Positions 1 through 7,199 are shown, counted from the first letter of the stretch. The stretch is DNA of 13,604 nucleotides from UBA2402 sp044371005 (GCA_044371005.1 JBILUL010000133.1:1-13604), one strand, 5' to 3'. A program made the numbers and translations. Notes: generated from the sequence alone by a model not told the origin.

Positions 1-1590
1 GCGCTGGGCCCAGCGCATCAGCGGCCAGCCAAGCTCGCTGGTGAGCAGGTCCTTGGGCCAGGGATCATCGGGATTGCCGGAAAGCTGCAGAACGCCGTAT
101 CGGGCCGCCGCGGCTCCGGGCTTGATGAAGACGGGCTTGAGCCAGGGCTCGATGCCGGATCGATCTGAACCCGGCAGCCCCTCGGCAGGCAGCGAGAAGG
201 GAATGAGATCTGCCAGCGGCGTGCCGCGCCACGCACCGGGCGTCGCACCGCTTCCACCGATCCAGAGAAGGCCTGCACCACGCTGCGAGACCAACTCACG
301 GATCTGCGCGATCTGCTCGGAACTGAAAACCTCGGGCCGCACATCACCCATCACGATGACGTCAAAGCCCTGCCAGTCCTTGCTCGTCCGGGGCAGCGTA
401 TCGAGCACTTCATTGCCATCCTGAATCGACCGCCGCTCCGATGCCAGGAGCAGCGCCGAGGTGCGGATCGACTGCTCACGCACCAGAATGTTCTTGAGGT
501 AGCGATACTCCCACCTTGGGTATCCATCGAAGTAGACGACGCGGATCGGACGATCCGCCACATCGATGCGCACCTGCGAACGGTTGTTGTCGGCGGAAAG
601 ATCCGGCCCATCGGGGACAATCCGCACGATGTAGTTGGTCGCGCCTGCTTTGTCGGGCTTGGCCAGGAGCGTCACGCGTTCGGGTGTTCCCGCGGTGCTG
701 CCAGCAAGCTGGTGCGTGTCGATGACCGTGTCGGTCGCCGCGTCGACGAGTTCAACTCGCCCACCACCACCAGCCGCGCCCTCCTTGCCGCCCAGCGATT
801 CAACCTGCACCTGCACGGGCAGAAGATCGCCGACGAAGGCCGCGCCGGGCGATTCCATGCGTGTGATGGCAAGGTCGGCCAGCGAGACTTCACTCCCCAG
901 CGGCACCGGGAAGATGGGAATGCGGCGGGCCTGCAGTTGCCGCAACAACGCGCGGCCGGGTTGATCAGGGCTGCGACCATCACTCAGAAGCACGATGCCT
1001 GCGACCGGGCGAGCTGCGATGCGCCGGAGCATCTGATCGAGCGATTGCCCGAGCATCGTGCGCCGGCCGCCAGGTTCACCCAGATTCACCGAAGCTGGAA
1101 AGCCGTTCGTGGCAGGCTCAGCGGCAAGATCAAACGACGTTGAATCAAACCCCGTGAACAGCACATTGCGCTTCGAAGACAGCTCGCCGAAGACGCCACT
1201 GCCATCTCGCATCGTCTGCCGCAGCTGCTCATCACGCGTGACCTTCGTGCCGCTCGTGCCTGGCACATCGGCGACCGTCATCGATGATGATCGGTCGGCC
1301 ATGACGACGACCCAGTCCTGCTCGACGCGCTCATTCTGCCGCACCAGTTCAGGACCAGCGATGATGAACGCCAGCAACGCGAACGCGAGCCCGCGAAGCC
1401 CGGCCAGCGCAATGCGAGCACGCAGCGAGCCCAGAAGACGGCTGTAGCTCCACGCCGCGATGACAAAGCACGCCACGATGATGCCCACCCACACCCACGC
1501 GGGCAAGGGCCGCGCAAAGCGCAGTTCCACATCCTCGCTTGCAAAGCTGAGGGAGCGCAGATTCAGCAGCCGGTCAAGAAGCCCGCTCAT
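1..1590 (-). CDS. vWA / amidotransferase-like membrane protein, 3' end cut by window edge
   Basis: The minus-strand frame is open from the ATG at 1588-1590 to the window edge, giving 530 residues without a stop; the C-terminus lies outside. Two N-terminal hydrophobic segments (about residues 31-48 and 60-79) predict a membrane anchor. A von Willebrand A domain follows with a complete metal-binding (MIDAS) set: D99-R-S101-S-S103, a candidate Thr at 178, and D204 in LLSDG. The later part (FDVIVMGDV and GLLWIGG stretches) resembles the class I glutamine amidotransferase-like fold of planctomycete membrane proteins; no catalytic triad was identified. The start overlaps the stop of the upstream gene in an ATGA, which fixes the start and implies translational coupling. 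In related bacteria such proteins sit in MoxR/DUF58/BatA clusters. The biochemical role is unknown, and the amidotransferase-like assignment is weaker than the vWA one. Confidence 0.8.
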   Translation of the reverse strand, partial: MSGLLDRLLNLRSLSFASEDVELRFARPLPAWVWVGIIVACFVIAAWSYSRLLGSLRARIALAGLRGLAFALLAFIIAGPELVRQNERVEQDWVVVMADRSSSMTVADVPGTSGTKVTRDEQLRQTMRDGSGVFGELSSKRNVLFTGFDSTSFDLAAEPATNGFPASVNLGEPGGRRTMLGQSLDQMLRRIAARPVAGIVLLSDGRSPDQPGRALLRQLQARRIPIFPVPLGSEVSLADLAITRMESPGAAFVGDLLPVQVQVESLGGKEGAAGGGGRVELVDAATDTVIDTHQLAGSTAGTPERVTLLAKPDKAGATNYIVRIVPDGPDLSADNNRSQVRIDVADRPIRVVYFDGYPRWEYRYLKNILVREQSIRTSALLLASERRSIQDGNEVLDTLPRTSKDWQGFDVIVMGDVRPEVFSSEQIAQIRELVSQRGAGLLWIGGSGATPGAWRGTPLADLIPFSLPAEGLPGSDRSGIEPWLKPVFIKPGAAAARYGVLQLSGNPDDPWPKDLLTSELGWPLMRWAQR

Positions 1591-4157
1591 GATGCGCTCG
1601 CCGCCTCCTTCCGACCCGATGCTGCCCGGGCCGAAGCACCCTTGAATGCATCCTGATGAGCGTGACTGAACCAGCGAGCGGCGAAGAGCTCAAAGAGCCC
1701 CACCACCGCCGCAGCGATCAGCAGCGGCAGACTCACCGGCGGCGGCGTCGGCGCATCACCCAGCACCGCCGATGCGGTGCCACGGTCAGCGGCCTGGCCT
1801 GCAACCGCGGGTCCCGCGGGCCCGCCTTCGCGATCCAACCACGTGACCGTCGCCCCCGTGGGCAAGAGCCACTTTGAAACCTGCTCGCGGCTGCGCACCG
1901 CCACCGAAGACCCGGATTCTGAGTCGGCATTCACGGCGAGTGCACCCAGCACATGCCCCGCGCCGCCCCGGATCAGCCAGCCGCCTTGCACCCGCAATGC
2001 GCCCTGGGTCTGGCCCTTGGCATCGAGCCCGACCGTCGCCGGTGCGCCACTGACCGCATCGGAATACACCTCGGAGACCAACGCCAGATCTGCACCGCCC
2101 GACACGCCCGCGTGAGCGAACGAACCTGCGACCAGATGCGAAACGCCCGCGCCGCGACCAATACCCTGGCGCACCAGTTCCTGCATCAGCGGCACCATCA
2201 GCGGCTTGGCCGGAAGATCCATCCACTCAAGATCAATCGCCGCGGTGAACAGGACCAGCGACCCCCGGCGTCCGACAGCACTGCCATTCGCAGTCCCGGT
2301 CGAGTTCGCACCAGCAACCCCACCAGAACCCGCCGCGGCACCATCGGCCGGCAGCGTCGAGACAAGCAGCGGCTCGCCGCTGCTCAGAGAAAGCAGCGTC
2401 TCGTAGGAATCGCCAGCGGGAACCAGCGAGAGCACGCGAGAGACCGTCACCGGACGGATGAGTTCGGGGAGTTCCGCCGCGATCATGCTGAGGAGTTCGG
2501 AGGTGGCCTGATCGCCCGAGGGCGCGCCCAACCGAACCGCTGCGGGCGTCGCCAGCACGGAGGGATCGCGTCCCAAGTTCCAATCAACGCCGAGTGCTGA
2601 CTTGAGTTGTTCGGTCCACACCTGCGTCTGCGCCTTGGCATCGGGGCAGACCATCACGCATGCGCCGCCATCAAGCACTTCGCGTACCGCACGCCACGCA
2701 TCCACATCGAGCAGTTCGGGGCGTGCGATGATGATCGCATCCATGCCCGTCAGCACGCCTGCGCCGCGGCCTGAGCCACCCGCCGCGGTGCTGGGTGCGA
2801 TGCCCTGCTGCGGATCCACGACCTGCACACGGATCTCGCCGTTCTGCCGCTGCCGAAGTGAGAGGTCGCCGCGAGGTGAGAGGGCCAGAGCGAACCAATC
2901 CGCGGAGGAGTAGTTGGCAAGCGATCCTGGAGCACCCACGGCGCCACCGCTTCCGGCCGTTGCGATGAGGGCCACATCGAGCCGTTCACGCATCTGCACA
3001 GCCGCCGCGGCTTTGTTGTCTGGCCCCAGCGCATCTGCATCAATCGACGCAACCACAAAGAGCGGCGGCCGATCGCTGCTCTTGGAGCGATCCGCTGCGG
3101 GCGTGGCGAGGGTCACAAACGTCTCGGCCTGCTCCTGGCCCGCCGTCCACGAAACAATGGCCCGTCCCTGCGCCGAATCCATCTCCGCCTGCGGACGTCC
3201 GGGTGCCACCATGCGAACGGTGACACTCGTCGTCGCCGGAGCACCCACGCCACTGCCGCTGCGTCGCAGACGCACACGCACCGGTGTGCCGCCTGCCTCC
3301 GCATTCGCGCCAGTCGCTCCCGAAGCCATCACCACCGAGCGCGTCGGTTCCACCGCGATGATCGCCACATTGTCGGCCGGAGTTTCAACCGGTGCCTGCA
3401 CCAGCAGTGTCGGCGGCGCCTGACCACCAAAGGCCGAGCCCAGCGGCGGCATCGCCGCCTCCAAGTCCGCGGCACCCTCGCGCCACGCACTGAGCATCGC
3501 CACATACTGCTGCCCCGCCCCAGCCTCGGGCTTGCTGATCTGCTCACGGGCGAGCTTGGTCGCACCAATCCAGTCCGCACGCGCATGACTCTGTGCGAGG
3601 TCTTTCACCACCGTGCGGGCACTGTTGAGTTCAGGGGTGGCAGGAAGCACCAGGGCTTCCGCTGGCGATGCCGCGGCAATTACCGCAACCCGGTCGCCAC
3701 GGGCCTGATCGAGCCCATCGATCAACTCAAGAGCTCTCGCTCGCGACACCGAAAGTTCGGTCTCGTCGGCACGCCCCGGAGCCGCGGCAGCCGCGAGGCT
3801 GTTATCAATGATCAGGTACAGCGTCCGAGGCCCGCGGCTTCCCAGCACGCCCGCCGCCCCCAGAATCGGCTTGCCCAGCGCGAGTGCGAGCAACGCCACC
3901 AGCAGACAGCGAGCAGCCAGGAGCAGAAGCTGCTCGAGATTCATGCGGCGACGCTGCTTGCGATACGCCTCGATGATGAATCGCATCGCGGCCCACGGAA
4001 CCGGTTTGCGACGACGGCGCATGAGGATGTGGATGATGATGGGGATCACCACGCACGCCAGGCCGACCGCCGCGAGTGTTGGGTTGAGGAACGACAACAA
4101 ACGATCATACGGCCCGGATGCCCCAAAGCGATCCGGAAGAGGATCATCTTGAGGCAC
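1587..4157 (-). CDS. BatA-type membrane protein with degenerate vWA domain
   Basis: This 856-residue protein begins with a BatA (aerotolerance regulator N-terminal) module: FLNP at about residues 23-26, a membrane segment at 27-46, a basic stretch (MRRRRKPVPW), then a second segment around 76-99. A vWA-like domain follows at RTLYLIIDNSLA, but the MIDAS reads D118-N-S120-L-A122, so the third residue of DxSxS is Ala and metal binding may be weak or lost. A long Gly/Ala-rich middle precedes a C-terminal membrane helix at about 809-827 and a short basic tail. The architecture suggests a membrane protein with a large extracytoplasmic middle domain. The start is uncertain: the in-frame GTG at 4157 has no clear Shine-Dalgarno, no ATG is in frame nearby, and TTG codons just before SFLNP would fit the usual family start. 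The gene overlaps the next by ATGA (1587-1590). Confidence 0.85.
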   Translation of the reverse strand: MPQDDPLPDRFGASGPYDRLLSFLNPTLAAVGLACVVIPIIIHILMRRRRKPVPWAAMRFIIEAYRKQRRRMNLEQLLLLAARCLLVALLALALGKPILGAAGVLGSRGPRTLYLIIDNSLAAAAAPGRADETELSVSRARALELIDGLDQARGDRVAVIAAASPAEALVLPATPELNSARTVVKDLAQSHARADWIGATKLAREQISKPEAGAGQQYVAMLSAWREGAADLEAAMPPLGSAFGGQAPPTLLVQAPVETPADNVAIIAVEPTRSVVMASGATGANAEAGGTPVRVRLRRSGSGVGAPATTSVTVRMVAPGRPQAEMDSAQGRAIVSWTAGQEQAETFVTLATPAADRSKSSDRPPLFVVASIDADALGPDNKAAAAVQMRERLDVALIATAGSGGAVGAPGSLANYSSADWFALALSPRGDLSLRQRQNGEIRVQVVDPQQGIAPSTAAGGSGRGAGVLTGMDAIIIARPELLDVDAWRAVREVLDGGACVMVCPDAKAQTQVWTEQLKSALGVDWNLGRDPSVLATPAAVRLGAPSGDQATSELLSMIAAELPELIRPVTVSRVLSLVPAGDSYETLLSLSSGEPLLVSTLPADGAAAGSGGVAGANSTGTANGSAVGRRGSLVLFTAAIDLEWMDLPAKPLMVPLMQELVRQGIGRGAGVSHLVAGSFAHAGVSGGADLALVSEVYSDAVSGAPATVGLDAKGQTQGALRVQGGWLIRGGAGHVLGALAVNADSESGSSVAVRSREQVSKWLLPTGATVTWLDREGGPAGPAVAGQAADRGTASAVLGDAPTPPPVSLPLLIAAAVVGLFELFAARWFSHAHQDAFKGASARAASGRKEAASAS

Positions 4158-4278
4158 CCGAGTATTGCATGTGGGCGTACCACTCAGGGCAAGCGCATTG
4201 TCTGCCTCTTGACATTATCTACGGCATTTCGCAGCTCCCGGGTCATTGCAGTGGCGGAGTGTCAACTCCAGAATCGAC

Positions 4279-4309
4279 CCCTGTCATGCCCCTCTGCCGC
4301 CCGACAGGG
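4279..4309. repeat. Small hairpin at the edge of repeat pair 1
   Basis: CCCTGTC at 4279-4285 pairs perfectly with GACAGGG at 4303-4309 around a 17-base loop. It directly abuts the left end of the large inverted pair and may belong to the same composite element. Confidence 0.5.
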
Positions 4310-4578
4310 CGCACGATCGTTGCCGGTGGCGCAGCGACGCTTTGGGAGCCAGCCACCGGAGCCAAGCCAATAGCCCACATTCTTTCATTCTTCCCGCCCG
4401 GCTGAGGGCGAACCCCCCACCCTCTCCGCCGCGTCACCGCGCGACTATCCACGCGAACGCAAGAATCGTCCGCCCTCAGCCGGGCGGAACACCAAAGACA
4501 AAAACCGGATGCAACAGCCGCCATCCGGTGGCTTGCTCGCCCAAGGCGGCTCGCCGCGCCACCGGCAACGGTCGTGCG
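4310..4578. repeat. Inverted pair 1 of hairpin repeat (two head-to-head copies)
   Basis: Copy 1 (4310-4410, plus orientation) and copy 2 (4471-4578, reversed) are inverted copies of a repeat of about 100 bases. The outer 23 bases of the pair match as inverted repeats with one mismatch (4310-4332 against 4556-4578). The inner ends form a perfect 17-base inverted repeat, CCGCCCGGCTGAGGGCG at 4394-4410 and its complement at 4471-4487. Each copy carries its own hairpin with stem CCGGTGGC/GCCACCGG: 4323-4330 with 4352-4359, and 4525-4532 with 4558-4565. The middle of the copies is more diverged and differs in length. The layout resembles REP/BIME elements or a MITE. No transposase and no clear target-site duplication were seen. 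The pair occupies much of the 613-base gap between the divergent genes. Confidence 0.8.
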
Positions 4579-4600
4579 GAAAGAAGCGGGCGAAGACTCT

Positions 4601-4640
4601 ACGGCCAATGCCCTCCGGCCGCAGGGCCCCCCTTGGCCGT
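4601..4640. repeat. Two-part hairpin flanking repeat pair 1
   Basis: ACGGCCAA at 4601-4608 pairs perfectly with TTGGCCGT at 4633-4640. Inside it, GCCCT at 4610-4614 pairs with AGGGC at 4623-4627, giving an interrupted stem. It lies just outside the right end of pair 1. No T-run follows on either strand, so it is not a convincing terminator. I see nothing identifiable in 4641-4755, between this hairpin and the ribosome binding site of the DUF1569 gene. Confidence 0.5.
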
Positions 4641-4770
4641 TCTGGCTGGAGGTTGAAAATGCGTTTGCACTGACGTACGACTGCCACCTCTTTGCCCGGG
4701 TGGCGCAGTCCATACGCTCTCCGGATCCCGAAGCCCGTTGCCGCGGCGACTTCTTGAAGAAAGGCCACCG

Positions 4771-5298
4771 ATGTCAGACTCCGCCAAGGCGACCAAGGAC
4801 CCCAAAACCCAGCCGCGTCGTGAGTTGACGTTCGCGAGGTTTCAAGAGGTCCTGGCGGATCTCGTCCAGCTCCGCCGTGGCTATGAAGCCGGGACGCTGG
4901 TGACGACCGGCAACTGGGATGCGGGTGCTATCTTCCGGCATCTGGCGATTCCGATGGAATGCTCGATGGATGGCTTCCCCCGCAAGCCCCCCCTGTTCAT
5001 GCGGCTGCTCGGACGCTGGATTCTCCGCCCGGTCGTGCTTCGCAAAAAGCGCTTTGACCCAGGCGTTCGCCTCGATAAGCGAACCGAGAGTGTGATCTGG
5101 AAGTCAGTGCCCTTCCTTGAGGGGTACACCCACTATGAAAAGCAGCTCAAGCGTCTGATCGCCGGAGCCCCGATGCCGCACGACCATGTGATCTTCGGCC
5201 CGATGACCCAGCAGCAGTGGACGGAGTTTCACCTCAAGCACTGTGCGCTGCACATGAGCTTCATCTGGCCTGATGGTGTGCAGCAAGCCTTCGAATAA
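4771..5298 (+). CDS. DUF1569 (DinB-like fold) protein
   Basis: A 175-residue protein matching DUF1569 in length and motifs: GNWDAGAIFRHLA near residues 48-59, the following MDGFP, and the C-terminal IFGPMTQQQWTEFHLKHCALHMSFIWPDG near 141-169. DUF1569 proteins are related to the DinB helical bundle; H57, H157 and H161 (an HxxxH pair) are candidate metal ligands by analogy. No function is established for the family. The ATG at 4771 is chosen over an upstream in-frame TTG at 4738 because an AAAGG-type ribosome binding site lies about six bases before it and the family N-terminus fits. There is no signal peptide or membrane helix. It is the only plus-strand gene here and stands alone, with inverted hairpin-repeat pairs on both sides and acpS convergent with it downstream. 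Confidence 0.88.
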   Translation: MSDSAKATKDPKTQPRRELTFARFQEVLADLVQLRRGYEAGTLVTTGNWDAGAIFRHLAIPMECSMDGFPRKPPLFMRLLGRWILRPVVLRKKRFDPGVRLDKRTESVIWKSVPFLEGYTHYEKQLKRLIAGAPMPHDHVIFGPMTQQQWTEFHLKHCALHMSFIWPDGVQQAFE

Positions 5299-5309
5299 GG
5301 CGCAGTGTC

Positions 5310-5324
5310 CAGGCCGCAGGCCTG
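5310..5324. repeat. Small palindrome CAGGCCgcaGGCCTG
   Basis: A perfect 6-base stem with a 3-base loop, starting 11 bases after the DUF1569 stop. It forms the left edge of the second palindrome cluster. No T-run follows, so it is not scored as a terminator. Confidence 0.5.
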
Positions 5325-5332
5325 AACATGCG

Positions 5333-5522
5333 TAGCCGGGGCGTGTTGCGAGGCTCGGCGAGCAACACCCCCGGATGTCATGCGCCTTGTTGGTTCTGCA
5401 GCCTGCAAGGCTGCTCGTAGGACATCATTGCCCATGTATTCCACGACGAGCCCTTCGGGCCCGCGCATCAATCTCGCATCTTCCGGGGGTGTCATCGCAA
5501 AGCCGACGACACGCCCCGGCTA
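5333..5522. repeat. Inverted pair 2 of hairpin repeat
   Basis: Two related hairpins lie head-to-head. Copy A has stem 5336-5349 with 5362-5374 (CCGGGG-c-GTGTTGC against GCAACACCCCCGG, one bulged C at 5342) and a 12-base loop. Copy B, reversed, has stem 5483-5495 with 5506-5519 and its bulge at 5513, the same place in the reversed copy. The outer ends form a perfect 14-base inverted repeat, TAGCCGGGGCGTGT at 5333-5346 and its complement at 5509-5522. Between the copies are smaller palindromes: GCAGCC/GGCTGC (5398-5414) and GCCCttcGGGC (5450-5460, with a CTTCGG loop motif). Stem differences between A and B preserve pairing. The pair fills most of the 331-base gap between the convergent DUF1569 and acpS genes, where I see no gene. 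Confidence 0.75.
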
Positions 5523-5532
5523 TGGTCGGTCG

Positions 5533-5546
5533 AGCCCTTGCGGGCT
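5533..5546. repeat. Small hairpin AGCCCttgcGGGCT
   Basis: A perfect 5-base stem with a TTGC loop just outside copy B of pair 2. It mirrors the small palindrome at 5310-5324 on the other side, suggesting one composite element. The 83 bases from here to the acpS stop show nothing else. Confidence 0.4.
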
Positions 5547-5629
5547 GAAGATGGTGCTTGTGAATTGCTCGCACGCTGACGCGGGTTTGATGCCTGTATG
5601 AGCCTGCGAGAAACGCGTCGTTCTTCCGC

Positions 5630-6007
5630 TCACCCCACCGCCACCACACTCGCCACCGCCACGCTCTTGACGTGCGTGAGCGAGATCTGCAGTTCCTTGA
5701 TCTTGAGCCTCTTGGCAATCTTCGCTGCTTCGCCGTGCAGCAGCACGATGGGCCGGCCCTGCGGGTCATGCGACACTTCGATGTCGGTCCACTCAATGCC
5801 CGAACTGAGCCCGGTGCCGAGCGCCTTCATCGCGGCTTCCTTGGCCGCGAATCTCGCGGCGTACTGCTGCGTTCCACTCTTGTACTTGCTGCAGTAATCG
5901 CGTTCGCCTTGCGTGAACACGCGCTCGAGAAAAGCCTCCGGGTGCTTTCGCATCATCGCCCGGATCCGCGAGACCTCGATGATGTCGATGCCGATGCCGC
6001 GGATCAT
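5630..6007 (-). CDS. acpS: Holo-[acyl-carrier-protein] synthase
   Basis: AcpS transfers the 4'-phosphopantetheine group from coenzyme A to a serine of apo-acyl carrier protein, activating it for fatty acid synthesis in the cytoplasm. The 125-residue length is normal for the trimeric bacterial type. The diagnostic motifs are present: GIGIDIIEVSRI at residues 4-15 with metal-binding D8, RFAAKEAAMKALGTG at 52-66 with E57, and SLTHVKSVAVASVV at 109-122 with H112. The ATG at 6005-6007 begins the family-typical MIRGIGID. No Shine-Dalgarno is visible: the bases before it (6008-6030) are almost all pyrimidines on the coding strand, so initiation may be SD-independent. It is the last gene of the minus-strand chaperone block, 90 bases after the FmdB-type gene, with an AT-rich palindrome in the gap. 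Confidence 0.95.
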   Translation of the reverse strand: MIRGIGIDIIEVSRIRAMMRKHPEAFLERVFTQGERDYCSKYKSGTQQYAARFAAKEAAMKALGTGLSSGIEWTDIEVSHDPQGRPIVLLHGEAAKIAKRLKIKELQISLTHVKSVAVASVVAVG

Positions 6008-6038
6008 GGGAGAGGGGGAGAGGGAGGCCTAATCGGAA

Positions 6039-6061
6039 ATCTGAAATTTCAAATTTCAGAT
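6039..6061. repeat. AT-rich perfect palindrome upstream of acpS
   Basis: Arms ATCTGAAATTT and AAATTTCAGAT are perfectly complementary around a single central C at 6050. A second palindrome, TCAGATCTGA (6056-6065), overlaps its right end. The block is strikingly AT-rich within GC-rich DNA and sits between the FmdB-type stop (6098) and the acpS start (6007). It could be an operator, a weak terminator without a T-run, or an interspersed repeat; the sequence does not decide. Confidence 0.55.
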
Positions 6062-6097
6062 CTGAGATTTGAATCGCTTCAGCTATGCGTATCGGTG

Positions 6098-6520
6098 CTA
6101 CTTCTTGGCCGATTTGGATCTCTGTGTGGGCTTGGCTTCGATTTTGACTGGGGCCTTGCGTTCGGGCTTGGCCTCGGCCTTCGATTCTGCCTTAGATTCT
6201 GCCTTGGACTCGGCCTTGGTTTCCGGCTTTGACTCGGGCTTCGAGTCGGCCTTGGTGTCTGGCTTCGTATCCGCCTTCGCATCGCTCTTGGCCGCGTCGC
6301 CGGGCTTGTCGGCCTCTGCCGCCTTGCGGTAGCCTTCGCTGCGGTAGTCGGTCTGGTAGAAGCCGCTGCCCTTGAAGATCACCGCGGCACCGGTTCCAAT
6401 CAGCCGCTCCAGCGTGTTCTTGCCGCACTCAGGGCACTTCTTGAGCGGCTTGTCCTTCATGGACTGGTAGTGCTCAAACTCGTGCTTGCAGCCGTTGCAG
6501 CGATAGTCATACGTGGGCAT
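6098..6520 (-). CDS. FmdB-family zinc-ribbon protein with Lys/Ala/Glu/Ser-rich tail
   Basis: The first 55 or so residues of this 140-residue protein form an FmdB-type (CxxC_CXXC_SSSS) zinc ribbon: MPTYDYRCNGCKHEFE with C8 and C11, then CPECG with C29 and C32, then ERLIGTGAAVIFKGSGFYQTDYR, which is the typical family ending. The ribbon should bind one zinc; the family's function is unsettled (a regulatory role has been suggested). From about residue 68 the protein continues as a charged low-complexity tail rich in Lys, Ala, Glu, Ser and Asp, including KAES repeated three times, presumably disordered. The underlying DNA is a degenerate 12-base tandem repeat. The ATG at 6518-6520 has an AGGA about nine bases upstream. 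It lies 29 bases downstream of grpE, probably in the same transcript. Confidence 0.9.
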   Translation of the reverse strand: MPTYDYRCNGCKHEFEHYQSMKDKPLKKCPECGKNTLERLIGTGAAVIFKGSGFYQTDYRSEGYRKAAEADKPGDAAKSDAKADTKPDTKADSKPESKPETKAESKAESKAESKAEAKPERKAPVKIEAKPTQRSKSAKK

Positions 6521-6549
6521 GTGGATTCATCCTGAAGGAAGGCAGTTTC

Positions 6550-7161
6550 TCAGCCCTGCGGAGCCACGGCCACCTTGGCCGGACGCAGCACACGCTCGCC
6601 GTTGTGGGTGGTGAGCAGATACCCGGCCTGGAATGCCGACGCGACGTGACCCGGCTCCACGCCCTCAGCGGCCTGCTGCATCACGGCTTCATGACGGCCG
6701 GGCATGAACACATCGTTCTTGGCGGGCACAATCAGCGAAACGCCGTACTGCGCCAGCGACTTCACGAGTTCCTCGCGGATCACTCGAACGCCCGACAGGA
6801 TCTGCTCGACACTGGCCTTGGCCGGATCCTGCGTGAGCGCGAGATCGAAGTGGTCGATCACCGTCACCACACCCGAGGCGACCTTGGCCACGCCCTCGGC
6901 GCGAGCCACCTGCTCATTCTGCAGCGCACGGCGCTGATAGTTCTGGAAGTCGGCCATCAGCCGCAGAATGCGCGACTTGGCTTCCTCAAGCTCGGCCTGC
7001 AGTGCCTGAATGTCGGCACCGATAGCCTGCTCCCCTTCGAGGTGCTCTTCGCCCATCGCTCCATCCTGGATCGAATCCTGGGCCTGCTGAGGGGAAGCCG
7101 CGTCCGCGGCGTCGTTGGTAGCCTTGTCAGTATTCATGTTCTTCTTCCGCCAGTTCCACAT
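6550..7161 (-). CDS. grpE: GrpE nucleotide exchange factor
   Basis: GrpE releases ADP from DnaK and so drives the DnaK-DnaJ folding cycle. The 203 residues show an acidic, low-complexity N-terminus (about 1-48), a long coiled-coil helix (about 50-95) with the family motif LMADFQNYQRR at 68-78, a four-helix dimerisation part (VIDHFDLAL near 101-109), and the C-terminal beta domain with PGRHEAV (154-160) and GYLLTTHNGERVLRPAKVAV (180-199). The longest ATG is at 7161, with a GGAG about nine bases upstream. A second ATG at 7137 (MNTDKATN, 195 residues) has a better-placed GGAAG and is a serious alternative, since the eight extra residues (MWNWRKKN) are not typical of the family. The gene follows dnaJ by 38 bases. 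DnaK is not in the window. Confidence 0.93.
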   Translation of the reverse strand: MWNWRKKNMNTDKATNDAADAASPQQAQDSIQDGAMGEEHLEGEQAIGADIQALQAELEEAKSRILRLMADFQNYQRRALQNEQVARAEGVAKVASGVVTVIDHFDLALTQDPAKASVEQILSGVRVIREELVKSLAQYGVSLIVPAKNDVFMPGRHEAVMQQAAEGVEPGHVASAFQAGYLLTTHNGERVLRPAKVAVAPQG

Positions 7162-7199
7162 CGGTTGGTACTCCGGACCAGAGCCTGATCAAGAGTCGC

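Noticed and set aside
4184..4198. Four-codon minus-strand reading frame (ATG CGC TTG CCC TGA) with GAGG upstream, before the BatA-type start
   Set aside because: Too short to support as a leader peptide; no attenuator structure is linked to it.
4209..4221. TTGACA (plus strand) and GATAAT (minus strand, 4214-4219) as promoters in the divergent gap
   Set aside because: Each lacks its partner hexamer at proper spacing. GATAAT would give a leader of about 50 bases for the BatA-type gene, but that is not enough to call it.
3585..4373. 262-codon plus-strand frame over the 5' part of the BatA-type gene
   Set aside because: It is antisense to the conserved BatA N-terminus and runs into the repeat pair; the translation has no domain features.
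4685..4745. Possible tRNA-like stretch before the DUF1569 gene
   Set aside because: No TTC-arm consensus and no acceptor stem could be paired.
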